A stretch of DNA of 45,028 nt, taken from Shinella sumterensis. GTDB taxonomy: Bacteria; Pseudomonadota; Alphaproteobacteria; Rhizobiales; Rhizobiaceae. The position numbers and the translations under genes are program-made. The stretch covers positions 1 to 45,028 of the forward strand of contig NZ_MYFN02000022.1 of the NCBI RefSeq assembly GCF_004514425.2. The letters are read 5' to 3'. Below the pieces are notes generated by a model that saw only the letters and a list, made by a program, of their open reading frames with translations, ran no database searches and had not been told where the DNA came from. Below are positions 7,135 through 15,546 of the stretch, piece by piece. The number at the start of each line of letters is the position of its first letter. Within the stretch, counting starts at the first letter, position 1.

Positions 7135-7620
7135 CTATCGGTCCTGGTCGGGCCAGTCTTGGACGGTATCCGGCTCGGGGACCACGCTCTTCATTGCGGC
7201 ATCAAGATCGTCCCATAGCGTCTTGATTGGAAGAACGTAGCCGCCTGCCTCTTTGACAATCCGGGCCACATCTTCGGGTGAGTTGCGGACGAACAGCCTT
7301 TTCCCAGCAATGAGGACGGCGGACTTTGTCTTGGCGTCAATTTCGCCCTGAGGAATCCAAATCGGCCCCTGTGTCGCAGGGCCAGAGAACCAAACGGGAT
7401 TCCCGTTAGGGAGTGTGAGAACGCCAAGCGGCGGTTTGACGGCTGCATTGACCTTGTCTGCAATGGTCTTGGGATCGTCCACAACGTCAAGAGTGACCTT
7501 CGCGTCAATACGGGCATTGCTTCCCGGCTGCATGATCCCAGTTATGGCGTGCTGGATGCGCAGAACATCGGCCTCGTCAACCGAGAAAGGTTTAGAAGCT
7601 ACTGGCGTAACGTTGAACAT
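7135..7620 (-). CDS. Hypothetical protein (161 aa)
   Basis: A soluble acidic protein with no signal peptide. It begins FNVTPVASKPFSVDEADVLR and contains KVTLDVVDDPKTIADKVNAA and AVLIAGKRLFVRNSPEDVAR. A strong AAGGGGG ribosome site lies 5 bp upstream of ATG 7620. I do not recognise the family. It may be cargo of the island. Confidence 0.6.
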   Translation of the reverse strand: MFNVTPVASKPFSVDEADVLRIQHAITGIMQPGSNARIDAKVTLDVVDDPKTIADKVNAAVKPPLGVLTLPNGNPVWFSGPATQGPIWIPQGEIDAKTKSAVLIAGKRLFVRNSPEDVARIVKEAGGYVLPIKTLWDDLDAAMKSVVPEPDTVQDWPDQDR

Positions 7621-7670
7621 GTCTGCCCCCTTATACTGCGTGTTGTCACGGTTACACAGATGCTACATGA

Positions 7671-7692
7671 AGCGCCCCCTTGCGGGGGCGCT
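7671..7692. terminator. GC-rich hairpin
   Basis: AGCGCCCCC-TTGC-GGGGGCGCT, a perfect 9-bp stem with a 4-nt loop, lies 25 bp from the tRNA-Lys remnant. No T-run follows on the plus strand, so it may be a weak terminator or protective 3' stem. Confidence 0.5.
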
Positions 7693-7716
7693 ATCGAGGT
7701 AAATCTTTGAAAATAT

Positions 7717-7765
7717 TGGTGGGCCGGGAGGGATTCGAACCCACGACCAATTGATTAAGAGCCCG
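7717..7765 (-). pseudogene. tRNA-Lys(CUU), 3' half only
   Basis: On the minus strand the sequence runs from the anticodon loop CTCTTAA through TGGTCGTGG, the T loop GGTTCGAATCC and the acceptor end CGGCCCACCA, including an encoded CCA. The 5' half (acceptor strand and D arm) is absent; AT-rich DNA replaces it. This is what an anticodon-loop integration site leaves. It lies just upstream of an integrase fragment and is probably a phage- or island-borne att copy. Confidence 0.75.
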
Positions 7766-7899
7766 AATATTCCGAATTCTCCGAAATATTACCCATCTTA
7801 TTCATTTGAATTCACATCATTTTTTGAAATAGTATTTGGTCATTGCTCCGCAATCCATGTAACATTTGATATAAAATTGGTACATGGAAGTTACATCGA

Positions 7900-8209
7900 A
7901 TGCCTAAACTATTTTTAACTGACGATATTGTTTTCACGGCAAGCTGTCCCGCTGGAAAAGACCAGGAAATCTACTGGGATCACCCCACCGGCGCAGATGG
8001 ACGAGTCCGCAATAATTCCGTTTCGGGGTTAGGACTGAGGGTAACTGCCTTGGGCCGTAAAGCGTTCATCCATGCCTACCAGTTCAATGGCGAGCGTTGC
8101 CGCAAGGTAATCGGCACCCCCGTCAGCTACAATGTAGCGTCGGCACGATTGGAGGTTATCAAGCGCAAGCAGGAACTTGATGAAGGCAGAAACCCAGACG
8201 CCGACCGGA
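7900..8209 (+). pseudogene. Tyrosine integrase, N-terminal (DUF4102-like arm-binding) fragment
   Basis: The first ~103 residues match the N-terminal domain of P4-type integrases: FLTDDIVFTASCPAGKDQEI, GLGLRVTALGRKAFIHAYQF, then the ARLEVIKRKQELDEGRNPDA helix. The catalytic domain is missing. After about 8209 the frame runs to 8274 in sequence that belongs to a gene on the other strand. Located next to a tRNA-Lys half, it probably served an element that used that tRNA as its target. Confidence 0.75.
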
Positions 8210-8217
8210 TATGCCTT

Positions 8218-8557
8218 CCATCGCATCGCGAAGAATATGTTTTCGCTGAAGAACCTGTTGATAGCCGTTGGTGACAGATGCCCATCCTCCATCAGCGGTC
8301 GCGTATTCCCATCTACCGTTGATGTCGCCGCGTACAGGAAAGGCGCTCGACTTTATCTCCACGACGGCAACGCAGGCAGCGGTGACAACAACGAAATCAA
8401 ACTGGCGGCCCGAGAGTTCGAAGTTGCTGAAAACAAGCAATGGCAGTTTGCGGTCATTCGCAAACACGCTCAAAGCTCTAAGAAATTTTTCTTCTGAACG
8501 GTGTACGATTGGTTCGCCAACGAACACCTCAAGATAATCATCAATTCTAGCGATCAT
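8218..8557 (-). pseudogene. NERD-domain (nuclease-related) protein, N-terminal fragment
   Basis: About 113 residues look like a NERD domain: the nuclease core shows D54 (RQFDFVVV) and E67-x-K69 (AVVEIKS), then GYQQVLQRKHILRDAM. The rest of the gene, often a helicase or kinase in NERD proteins, is cut off at about 8210-8218, where it meets the integrase fragment tail-to-tail. The frame reads on to 8159 as chance sequence. NERD proteins occur in defence-type genes, but this one cannot be functional as a whole. Confidence 0.65.
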
Positions 8558-8770
8558 GAGCCGAAGCTAGCAGAAATTGGTTGCTTTGCAGATGGGGCAG
8601 CTTGAAAGCAGTGCACCAGTAGTGAGTGTCTCCCTAATCACGCAGATGTGAGCGGTTGGCAGGCCATTTTGGGGGCCGATATAGACCGCTCTCACACGCA
8701 CAGTATTACGCACAGTCATAATTTTGTTCGAAATTACCATGTTAAAACAAGTATTTATTGATTGACCGCT

Positions 8771-8819
8771 CTGACTTTTAATCAGTAGGTCCAGGGTTCG
8801 AATCCCTGCGCGCTCACCA
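8771..8819 (+). pseudogene. tRNA-Lys(UUU), 3' half at island/chromosome junction
   Basis: CTGACTTTTAATCAG gives an intact anticodon stem and loop (anticodon TTT), followed by AGGTCCAGGGTTCGAATCCC and an acceptor end GCGCTCACCA. No D arm or 5' acceptor strand precedes it; island DNA does (8558-8770 has no gene). The complete gene should be reconstituted at the far island end. The next 285 bp, to 9104, hold no recognised gene. Confidence 0.8.
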
Positions 8820-9104
8820 CCTGAATTTCTTGAATTAACCGCTTTTCTCAACGTTCGGATGTTGGTCTTCGGCTTACTTGTCGGTGATGTTGCGTGCTTT
8901 ACGCATGCTGCTTTGTGCACGTCCAGCCGCATGTGTTTTTTACCCAAGGTTTGACAAGCGTAAGCCGAGTGTTAAACGGGATTGGGTAATCCGGCGGGGG
9001 CCGGATGTTTTCCGGTGTTCTGTTTTTATCGCTTTATTCGGATTCGAAGCGGTTCGTTTCTGGAGAATGGCGGCAATCGAATTCTGCGGCGGGGATCATT
9101 ATTC

Positions 9105-9443
9105 ATGAAATATGGGCTTCTTGCATCGCTCATCACCCTCGGGCTCGCAGTGCCGGCTTCGGCGGCGCTTTCGGGGTTCTATGATGCGAGCGAGCAGGTC
9201 CAGGCGGTCGTCGGCAGCGACAAGGTGTCTTTCGCCATGGGCGGACGGGCGTTCGATACGCTGGAGCAGGTTCGCACGCGCGACAATGGGCAGATCGAAT
9301 GGCGCGTGCAGAATTCCGAATGCTACGTCATCGTCACGCTGACGCCCGTTCCGCCGGCCGAACCGGGAAAGACGACCTATGAGGTCGCCAATGTGTCGGC
9401 CTGCGAGGGCAGCGATCTGGAAGGCGCAGAATCGGGCTTTTGA
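9105..9443 (+). CDS. Small exported protein (112 aa)
   Basis: Signal peptide MKYGLLASLITLGLAVPASA with a likely cut after ASA, then a compact, mainly beta domain (QVQAVVGSDKVSFAMGGRAF, GQIEWRVQNSECYVIVTL) with two cysteines (in SECYV and SACEG) that could pair in the periplasm. Family not recognised. A strong terminator follows. It is the first host gene beyond the island. Confidence 0.65.
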   Translation: MKYGLLASLITLGLAVPASAALSGFYDASEQVQAVVGSDKVSFAMGGRAFDTLEQVRTRDNGQIEWRVQNSECYVIVTLTPVPPAEPGKTTYEVANVSACEGSDLEGAESGF

Positions 9444-9491
9444 GGGCTTCGCCCTGAGCCTGTCGTGCTGTTGCCGCGTTGGACGACGGAC

Positions 9492-9523
9492 GTCCGGTGA
9501 CGTTGCTGTCACCGGACTTTTTT
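9492..9523 (+). terminator. Rho-independent terminator
   Basis: GTCCGGTGAC-gttgct-GTCACCGGAC, a perfect 10-bp stem, is followed by six T. It ends the exported-protein gene and lies 8 bp from the convergent pit stop codon. Confidence 0.9.
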
Positions 9524-9530
9524 GTTTTGA

Positions 9531-10538
9531 TCAGCCCGAAATGGCGGCGAAGACCAGGTAGAACAGTGCGGAGATGGCCGCGGCCGAGGGCAGGGTGATG
9601 ATCCATGCCCAGACGATGTTGCCGGCGAGGCCCCAGCGCACGGCCGTGACGCGACGGGCCGCGCCGACGCCGATGATGGCGCCCGTGATGGTGTGGGTGG
9701 TCGAGACGGGAATGCCGAGCCATGTCGCCGCAAAGAGGGTAATCGCGCCGCCGGTTTCCGCGCAGAAGCCCTGCATCGGGTTGAGACGGGTGATCTTCGA
9801 GCCCATCGTGTGCACGATGCGCCAGCCGCCCATCAGCGTGCCGAGTGCCATGGCCGCCTGGCAGGTGATGACCACCCAGAACGGCACGTAGAATTCTCCG
9901 CCGAGATAGCCCTGCGAGTAGAGAAGCACCGCGATGATGCCCATCGTCTTCTGCGCGTCGTTGCCGCCATGGCCGAGCGAGTAGAGCGAGGCCGAGATGA
10001 ACTGCATGACGCGGAAGGTGCGGTCGACGGCGAACGGCGTTTGCCGCACGAAGATCCAGGACACGGTGAGGACCAGGATCAGGGCGAGGAAGAATCCGAT
10101 GGCCGGCGACAGGAAGATGGCGCTCGCCGTCTTGATCAGGCCGCTCCAGACGACGGCGTCGAAGCCGGTCTTGGCGAGGCCCGCGCCGACCAGTCCGCCG
10201 ATCAGCGCGTGCGAGGAGCTCGAGGGAATGCCGAAGATCCAGGTCACGACATTCCAGATGATCGCGCCCATGAGGGCGGAGAAGATCACGAGCGGGCTGA
10301 CGATGGAGGGATCGATGATGCCCTTGCCGAGCGTTTCGGCGACATGCAGGCCGAAGAACAGGAAGGCGATGAAATTGAAGAACGCCGCCCACATGACGGC
10401 ATATTGCGGGCGAAGAACGCGCGTGGAGACGATGGTGGCGATGGAGTTCGCCGCGTCGTGCAGGCCGTTCAGGAAGTCGAAGAGCAGCGCGATGCCCACG
10501 AGGGCGATGAGCAGCGGCAGGGCGAGGGTGGCGTCCAT
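9531..10538 (-). CDS. pit: PiT-family inorganic phosphate transporter
   Basis: 335 residues, about ten membrane helices. The two PiT signatures are visible: FDFLNGLHDAANSIATIVST near the N-terminus and GIPVSTTHTITGAIIGVGAA in the C-terminal repeat, together with GIPSSSSHALIGGLVGAGLA. The family moves neutral metal-phosphate with H+ (or Na+) at low affinity. Its ATG overlaps the TGA of the DUF47 gene (TGATG), the orfA-pit arrangement of rhizobia, so both are one operon. Confidence 0.93.
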   Translation of the reverse strand: MDATLALPLLIALVGIALLFDFLNGLHDAANSIATIVSTRVLRPQYAVMWAAFFNFIAFLFFGLHVAETLGKGIIDPSIVSPLVIFSALMGAIIWNVVTWIFGIPSSSSHALIGGLVGAGLAKTGFDAVVWSGLIKTASAIFLSPAIGFFLALILVLTVSWIFVRQTPFAVDRTFRVMQFISASLYSLGHGGNDAQKTMGIIAVLLYSQGYLGGEFYVPFWVVITCQAAMALGTLMGGWRIVHTMGSKITRLNPMQGFCAETGGAITLFAATWLGIPVSTTHTITGAIIGVGAARRVTAVRWGLAGNIVWAWIITLPSAAAISALFYLVFAAISG

Positions 10539-11182
10539 CAGACGTTCTCGATCACGATGCCGCTGATCTCGTCTGCCACGTCCTCGAAGCGGTCGACCAC
10601 CTTCTCCAGTTCGCTGTAGATCTCGCTGCCGATGATGTAAGCCATCGGATCGGTCTTGCCGTAGGTCTTGAAGAGCTCCTTCACGCCCTGATCATGCAGT
10701 TCGTCGGAACGGCCCTCGACGCGGGTGACTTCCTGGGCGATGGCGCTGAGGCGGTCGGCGTGAACGCCGACCTTGTCGAGCAGCGGAATGGCTTCGGCGA
10801 CGAGATGGGCGGCCTTGACGACCGCCGCACCCATTTCCTGCATGCCGGGCTGGAAGCTCGTCTGCTCGTAGAGGCGGATGGTCTTGACCATCTTGTGCAT
10901 CATGTCGATCGCGTCATCCATCGACTGGATGAGGTCCTTGATGTCGCCGCGGTCGAAGGGCGTGATGAAACTGCGGCGCACCGCAAGCAGGACCTCGGCC
11001 GTGATCGCGTCCGCCTCGTCTTCCAGCGCGACGATGCGGTCGCAGTGCTTTTCCATGTCCGGGCCGCCGGCCAGGACGGCCTGGAGCGCCTCGGCGGCGC
11101 CGACGACGGTGCGGGAATGCCGCTCGAAGAGATCGAAGAACCGGTCTTCACGCGGCATGAGTTTGCGAAACAGCGAGAGCAT
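10538..11182 (-). CDS. DUF47 (PhoU-like) Pit accessory protein
   Basis: 214 residues, all-helical, PhoU-related: FDLFERHSRTVVGAAEALQA at the start, then RSFITPFDRGDIKDLIQSMD, the typical DUF47 phrase with metal-ligand acids, and DRFEDVADEISGIVIENV at the end. It corresponds to OrfA of the Sinorhizobium orfA-pit operon and is thought to control Pit. An AAGGGG site precedes ATG 11182. A PHO box lies 23 bp upstream. Confidence 0.92.
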   Translation of the reverse strand: MLSLFRKLMPREDRFFDLFERHSRTVVGAAEALQAVLAGGPDMEKHCDRIVALEDEADAITAEVLLAVRRSFITPFDRGDIKDLIQSMDDAIDMMHKMVKTIRLYEQTSFQPGMQEMGAAVVKAAHLVAEAIPLLDKVGVHADRLSAIAQEVTRVEGRSDELHDQGVKELFKTYGKTDPMAYIIGSEIYSELEKVVDRFEDVADEISGIVIENV

Positions 11183-11205
11183 GGGTGCCCCTTACGTGGC
11201 TGGGG

Positions 11206-11223
11206 TTGTCATGTCGCTGTCAT
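11206..11223 (+). promoter_or_regulatory. PHO box (PhoB site) upstream of DUF47-pit
   Basis: Two 7-bp direct repeats, TTGTCAT and CTGTCAT, are separated by 4 bp (GTCG), exactly the PhoB box layout. The repeats point away from the operon and end 23 bp before the DUF47 start, where they would overlap promoter or leader. In Sinorhizobium meliloti PhoB represses orfA-pit under phosphate starvation; the same is inferred here. Confidence 0.8.
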
Positions 11224-11306
11224 AATTCAGCGCCCATGCGCTGGAAAGCCCGGATTGGGGCTTGTCCCAATTCTCTCAAAGCCTGTGGAAAACTTCGATA
11301 GCCGGC

Positions 11307-11882
11307 TTACTGCACGATTTTGAAGGGCTGTTCGCTGATGGCGACGGCGCCGCTTGCCGTGTCGCGAAAGCGGTAGCGCAGCACGTAGTCGCCGGCCGGC
11401 GGGCCGCTGAGCTTGAGCGTCAGCTTGGCGAAGACCTCCTGGTTGCGCACCGTTCCCTTGAAATCGAAGGAGCCGAAGGCCTTCTGTTCGGCGAGTTTGG
11501 CGCCCTTCGTATCGAGCAGTTCGAAGTCGACGGTGAAGTGGGACTCCAGATTGCCGCCATCGCCCGCGCGCCAGGTGAGCCCCACCGGCTCGACGTAGGA
11601 GATCAAGGTTTCGCCGGACTTGAAGTCGGAGGTCGGGCGCGTCGAATACATGCCGTATCCCTCGGGCGGGGCCGCGACGAACACGGCCTTGCCGATGGTG
11701 AACGGAAGCGTGGCGGCGAAGGCGCCGAAGGCGTCGCGGATGGTGTTGTGGGCGCCCACGGGATCACCGGCCGCGGCTTGTTCCTCAGCTTTCCGGGCGG
11801 CATCGGCAAGCGGCCCGGCGAGCGCCGGTGATGCCAGGGACGCGGCAAGAAACAGGGGCAACAGTGACTTCGACACGAACAT
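11307..11882 (-). CDS. Exported hypothetical protein (191 aa)
   Basis: ATG 11882 is chosen because GGAGGAAG lies 6 bp upstream and a signal peptide starts there (FVSKSLLPLFLAASLASPALA). The mature protein has a short helical part (AARKAEEQAAAG), then a beta-sandwich-like domain with GETLISYVEPVGLTWRAG and GPPAGDYVLRYRFRDTASGA. Periplasmic location is inferred; function unknown. Confidence 0.7.
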   Translation of the reverse strand: MFVSKSLLPLFLAASLASPALAGPLADAARKAEEQAAAGDPVGAHNTIRDAFGAFAATLPFTIGKAVFVAAPPEGYGMYSTRPTSDFKSGETLISYVEPVGLTWRAGDGGNLESHFTVDFELLDTKGAKLAEQKAFGSFDFKGTVRNQEVFAKLTLKLSGPPAGDYVLRYRFRDTASGAVAISEQPFKIVQ

Positions 11883-11961
11883 TCCGTCTTCCTCCAGCCG
11901 ATTTCGGCAAGATGCGGAGAAGCGTGACAACAGTCAAGAACGCCTCGACGACTGTACCCGG

Positions 11962-13437
11962 TCAGCTTTTCCAGAACAGCGGCGTCAGGAGGACGAGCAC
12001 GGTGAGGATTTCCAGACGGCCGAGCAGCATGAGAAACGACAGGAGATAGAGTGCAGCGTCGTGGAAAATGGCGAATGAACCCGACGGGCCGATGGCCTCC
12101 GTGACACCCGGGCCGACGTTGGAGAGGGAGGTGGCGGCTGCCGAGATGGCCGTCAGCACGTCATAGCCCATGAGGCCGAGCAGAATGGCGCCGATCGCGG
12201 ATAGGCTCACATAGGTCAGGAAGAACAGGAAGACGGTGCGCTGGAAATCGGCATCGACCGTCATCGTCCCGTAGCGCACGGCGTGGATGCCGTCGGGATA
12301 GATCAGGCGGTAGAGACCGGTGCGCATGAAGTTGAACAGGATGATCAGCCGATAGGCCTTGAGACCACCGGCCGTGGAGCCCGAACAGCCGCCCATGAAG
12401 GTCGCGACGAAGGCGAGCGCCACGATGAAATGGCCCCACTGCGTATAGTCGTCGCTGACGAAGCCTGTCGTGGACAGGATCGAGGACACGGTGAAGAAGG
12501 AGTGCGCCAGCGCCTCGTGGAACGAGACACCGTTCTGCAACCGCTGGAAGATGCTGGCGGCGATGGCGAACAGCACGAGGTAGCCGAGGAAGACGCGGAT
12601 CTGCGGATCGCGCCAGGCATCGATCCGGCCGCGCACGACGAAGAGGATGAGCACCGAGAAGGGCAGGCTGGAGAGCGTCATGAAGAAGGTGGCGGCCCAC
12701 AGGAGCGGCAGGCTCTTGAAGTAGCCGAAGGAGGCGTCATGCGTCGAAAGCCCGCCGGTCGCGACCGTGGACATGGCGTGGTTCAAGGCATCGAAGCGGG
12801 TCATGCCAAGCGCGGCATAGGTGACGGCGCAGATCAGGGTGATCGCCACGTAGATGGCGAGGAAGGCGCGGGTATAGCTGGCGATGCGAGCGAACGGCTT
12901 GTCGGCGGTGTCAGACGATTCCAGCTTGAAGAAGGACATGCCGCCGACGCGCAGGTAGGGCATGATGAAGAGGCCGAGCGCCAGGATCCCGACGCCGCCG
13001 AGCCAGTGCAGCAGCGACCGCCACATCAGGATGCCCGGGGGCGCGTGATCGAGGCCGACGATGACGGTGGACCCCGTCGTGCTGATCGCCGAGACCGATT
13101 CGAAGAAGGCCTGCGCGTAGCTGAGCTTCATCGAGGACAGCCACAGCGGGATCGAGCCGATGATGCTGGCCGAAAGCCACAGCATGTTGACGACGAGAAA
13201 GCCCATGCGCTTGTTGAACGGCGGCGGGCCGGCACGGGTGGCCGCGGCTGTGGCAAGCGAAAGGCCGCCCGTGAAGAACGCGGACAGGAAGAAGACTTCC
13301 GAATCGGGATGGCCGTAATAGACGTCGATGAAGGCCGGGACGAGCATCGCCACGGACATGTACATGCCCGCAATGGCGGCGATATTGATGGCGGAACGGA
13401 AGATCGTGGCGTTCAAGGTTGGTCTCGATGAGGCCAT
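11962..13437 (-). CDS. trkH: TrkH-family potassium uptake channel subunit
   Basis: 491 residues, many membrane helices. Filter-like P-loop segments can be read: SAISTTGSTVIVGLDHAPPG, STVATGGLSTHDASFGYF, SSILSTTGFVSDDYTQWG and TSLSNVGPGVTEAIGPSG, the four repeats of the Trk/Ktr pore. LHWLGGVGILALGLFIMPYL and FMGGCSGSTAGGLKAYR are family hallmarks. It needs a TrkA partner encoded elsewhere. ATG 13437 gives normal family length; the frame is open for 82 more codons without family similarity. Confidence 0.93.
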   Translation of the reverse strand: MASSRPTLNATIFRSAINIAAIAGMYMSVAMLVPAFIDVYYGHPDSEVFFLSAFFTGGLSLATAAATRAGPPPFNKRMGFLVVNMLWLSASIIGSIPLWLSSMKLSYAQAFFESVSAISTTGSTVIVGLDHAPPGILMWRSLLHWLGGVGILALGLFIMPYLRVGGMSFFKLESSDTADKPFARIASYTRAFLAIYVAITLICAVTYAALGMTRFDALNHAMSTVATGGLSTHDASFGYFKSLPLLWAATFFMTLSSLPFSVLILFVVRGRIDAWRDPQIRVFLGYLVLFAIAASIFQRLQNGVSFHEALAHSFFTVSSILSTTGFVSDDYTQWGHFIVALAFVATFMGGCSGSTAGGLKAYRLIILFNFMRTGLYRLIYPDGIHAVRYGTMTVDADFQRTVFLFFLTYVSLSAIGAILLGLMGYDVLTAISAAATSLSNVGPGVTEAIGPSGSFAIFHDAALYLLSFLMLLGRLEILTVLVLLTPLFWKS

Positions 13438-13676
13438 CTCGGCCAGGGCGGGTGGAAACCGTCGCGTCGATATGCCATAGCCTCTGCGACGTCCAAACTC
13501 AAGGACGCCCAAGGCGGCGGGATCGGCGGCGGGATCGGTTGCGCCGCACCGCGCATGGGCGCGCCACGGGATCGTAAAAGGGCCGGAAGAATGATCGTCC
13601 TCGTCTGTCTCTGTCCTTGCCGAAGGCACGACATGCAGCCTACCGAACCGCATCCCAACCGAAGACGGACCACAGA

Positions 13677-14924
13677 ATGACATCCGACGTCGACGCAGCC
13701 CTGGACGCCTTGCGCGGGCTCTTTCCCGAAACGCCGCTCCAGCTCAACGAACATCTCTCCGCCCGCTATGGTGCCGAGATCTATCTCAAGCGCGAGGATC
13801 TCTCGCCGGTTCGCTCCTACAAGATCAGGGGGGCGTTCAATTTCCTGCGCAAGGTGCTGGCCGATCCGCAGGGCGCGCGCAGTTTCGTCTGCGCGTCCGC
13901 CGGCAATCACGCGCAGGGCTTCGCCTTCGTCTGCCGCCATTTCGGCGTGCCGGGCGTGGTCTTCATGCCGGTGACGACGCCGCAGCAGAAGATCGACAAG
14001 ACCCGCATGTTCGGCGGCGAGTTCGTCACGATCAGGCTCGTCGGCGACTTTTTCGACCAGTGCTACAAGGCCGCCCGAGACCACGCCGAGGCCACCGGCG
14101 CGCTGATGGTGCCGCCCTTCGACCACCACGACATCATCGAGGGCCAGGCGACGGTGGCGGCCGAGATCGCCGCGCAGCTCGGCGAGGGCAGGCTGCCCGA
14201 TCTCGTGGTGCTGCCGGTCGGCGGCGGCGGGTTGGCCTCCGGCGTCACCGGCTATTTCAGAGACGTGATCGATCCCTCGGGCTTCCTGTTCTGCGAGCCT
14301 GAGGGCGCACCGAGCCTCAAGCGCAGCCTGGAGAGCGGCGCGGTCGTGACGCTCGACAAGGTGGACAACTTCGTCGACGGGGCGGCGGTCGCGCAGATCG
14401 GTACACTCAATTTCGACGCCCTGAAGCGCTTTTCGTCCGACCAGGTGATGCTGCTGTCGGAGAATGCGATCTGCGTGACGATGGTCGACATGCTCAATGT
14501 GGAGGGCGTCGTGCTCGAGCCTGCCGGGGCGCTGTCGCTGACGGCGCTGGAGGCGCTCGGACGTGAGGCGCTCGAAGGCAAGACGGTGGTCGCGGTCGTC
14601 TCCGGCGGCAATTTCGATTTCGAGCGCCTGCCCGACGTCAAGGAGCGCGCGATGCGCCATGCGGGCCTGAAGAAGTACTTCATCCTGCGGCTGGCCCAGC
14701 GCCCCGGCGCGCTACGGGATTTCCTCAACATGCTCGGCCCCGACGACGATATCGCCCGCTTCGAGTACCTGAAGAAGTCGGCCCGCAACTTCGGTTCCAT
14801 CCTGATCGGCATCGAGACGAAGGCACCGGAGAATTTTACCGCGCTGAGGGCTGCCTTCGATGCGGCGGGGCTCGGCTATCAGGACATCACCGAAAACGAG
14901 ATCCTCGCCAACCTCATCATCTAA
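13677..14924 (+). CDS. ilvA: Threonine dehydratase, biosynthetic-type short form
   Basis: 415 residues. PLP lysine K49 lies in SYKIRGAFNF; ASAGNHAQGFAF binds the substrate and PVGGGGLASGVTGYF is the phosphate loop. The C-terminal ~90 residues (FILRLAQRPGALRDFLNMLG...) form a single ACT-like regulatory domain, as in the short form of IlvA. It deaminates threonine to 2-oxobutanoate for isoleucine synthesis. Divergent from trkH with about 240 bp between. A catabolic role remains possible. Confidence 0.92.
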   Translation: MTSDVDAALDALRGLFPETPLQLNEHLSARYGAEIYLKREDLSPVRSYKIRGAFNFLRKVLADPQGARSFVCASAGNHAQGFAFVCRHFGVPGVVFMPVTTPQQKIDKTRMFGGEFVTIRLVGDFFDQCYKAARDHAEATGALMVPPFDHHDIIEGQATVAAEIAAQLGEGRLPDLVVLPVGGGGLASGVTGYFRDVIDPSGFLFCEPEGAPSLKRSLESGAVVTLDKVDNFVDGAAVAQIGTLNFDALKRFSSDQVMLLSENAICVTMVDMLNVEGVVLEPAGALSLTALEALGREALEGKTVVAVVSGGNFDFERLPDVKERAMRHAGLKKYFILRLAQRPGALRDFLNMLGPDDDIARFEYLKKSARNFGSILIGIETKAPENFTALRAAFDAAGLGYQDITENEILANLII

Positions 14925-14925
14925 A

Positions 14926-15026
14926 GCATTTCCAGCCGAAGCGGGATCGCTTCGGCGTCGGACAATGCGGCAAAACAAAAGATGGAGCATTTCCGGGCAG
15001 TCTGTTTTTCAACGGAAATGCTCTGG
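14926..15026. repeat. RIME-like rhizobial intergenic palindromic element
   Basis: Two palindromes in tandem: GCCGAAGCG-ggat-CGCTTCGGC (14935-14956) and GAGCATTTCCG...CGGAAATGCTC (14985-15023), plus an outer AGCATTTCC copy at the left. The layout, about 100 bp with two large palindromes between genes, matches the RIME class described in Rhizobium and Sinorhizobium. It immediately follows the ilvA stop and may act as an RNA 3' end structure. Confidence 0.65.
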
Positions 15027-15088
15027 GAGAACCGTCGGCATGGCGCTCTGCTCTTGGAGGGCGCCGTGGCCTGTGGTAGCACTCGGAC

Positions 15089-15403
15089 ATGGCTTCATTC
15101 TTCTCAAAACTCTTCGGTCGCGGCGGCGGCTCGGCATCTCCGGCAAAGGTTGCCGAGGAAACCGAGGCCTATAACGACCTTCTTCTTGTCGCAGCCCCGA
15201 TCCAGGAGGGCAGCCAGTACCGTCTGGCCGGGCGAATCGAAAAGCACGACGGCGACAGGGTGCTGGTCCGCAGCTTCATTCGTGCGGACATCTTCACCTC
15301 GCGCGACGACACGGTGGCCACGGCGTTCCGCAAGGCCAGGCAGATCGCCGACCAGCATGGCGCATCGCTTTTTGCCGATGGCGTGGAAAGCCGGCAGGTC
15401 TGA
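15089..15403 (+). CDS. HlyU-family protein
   Basis: 104 residues. It starts MASFFSKLFGRGGGS, followed by a domain with QEGSQYRLAGRIEK and LVRSFIRADIFTSRDDTVAT, ending in a helix (AFRKARQIADQHG). This is the pattern of the small rhizobial HlyU family (PF10115 type), named after a Vibrio haemolysin regulator. It has no HTH, so a regulatory role in this organism is unproven. No clear ribosome site is visible. Confidence 0.75.
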   Translation: MASFFSKLFGRGGGSASPAKVAEETEAYNDLLLVAAPIQEGSQYRLAGRIEKHDGDRVLVRSFIRADIFTSRDDTVATAFRKARQIADQHGASLFADGVESRQV

Positions 15404-15546
15404 CGTCCGACCGACCGCAACAAGCCTTCCGAAAAATGGCGACCGTTGCGCAAGCGTGCTGGAGAACCGGCGTGTTTGCCTGTATCGGCTGAAACATCAT
15501 TGAATACGGCCGCCCGGGAGGCGGTCGATGACGCGACGGGCCGGCC

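Larger units (their letters stand above)
1..8770. mobile_element. Degenerate genomic island ending in a split tRNA-Lys(UUU)
   Basis: The stretch carries only mobile-type genes, many truncated: an IS3 end, phage terminase pieces, a plasmid-like methyltransferase and ParDE module, an IS66 orf fragment and an integrase fragment. It stops at 8771, where the 3' half of a tRNA-Lys(UUU) begins without its 5' half; ordinary chromosomal genes follow. Anticodon-loop splitting is the known outcome of tyrosine-recombinase integration into tRNA genes. The island boundary and its composite origin are inferred; its left end lies outside the window. Confidence 0.7.

Noticed and set aside
8567-8947. 126-residue minus-strand frame containing GIRTLDLLIKS
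   Set aside because: This phrase is the well-known translation of the antisense strand of a tRNA (here the tRNA-Lys 3' half).
12283-13431. 382-residue plus-strand open frame
   Set aside because: Antisense of trkH; extreme charged composition, no ribosome site.
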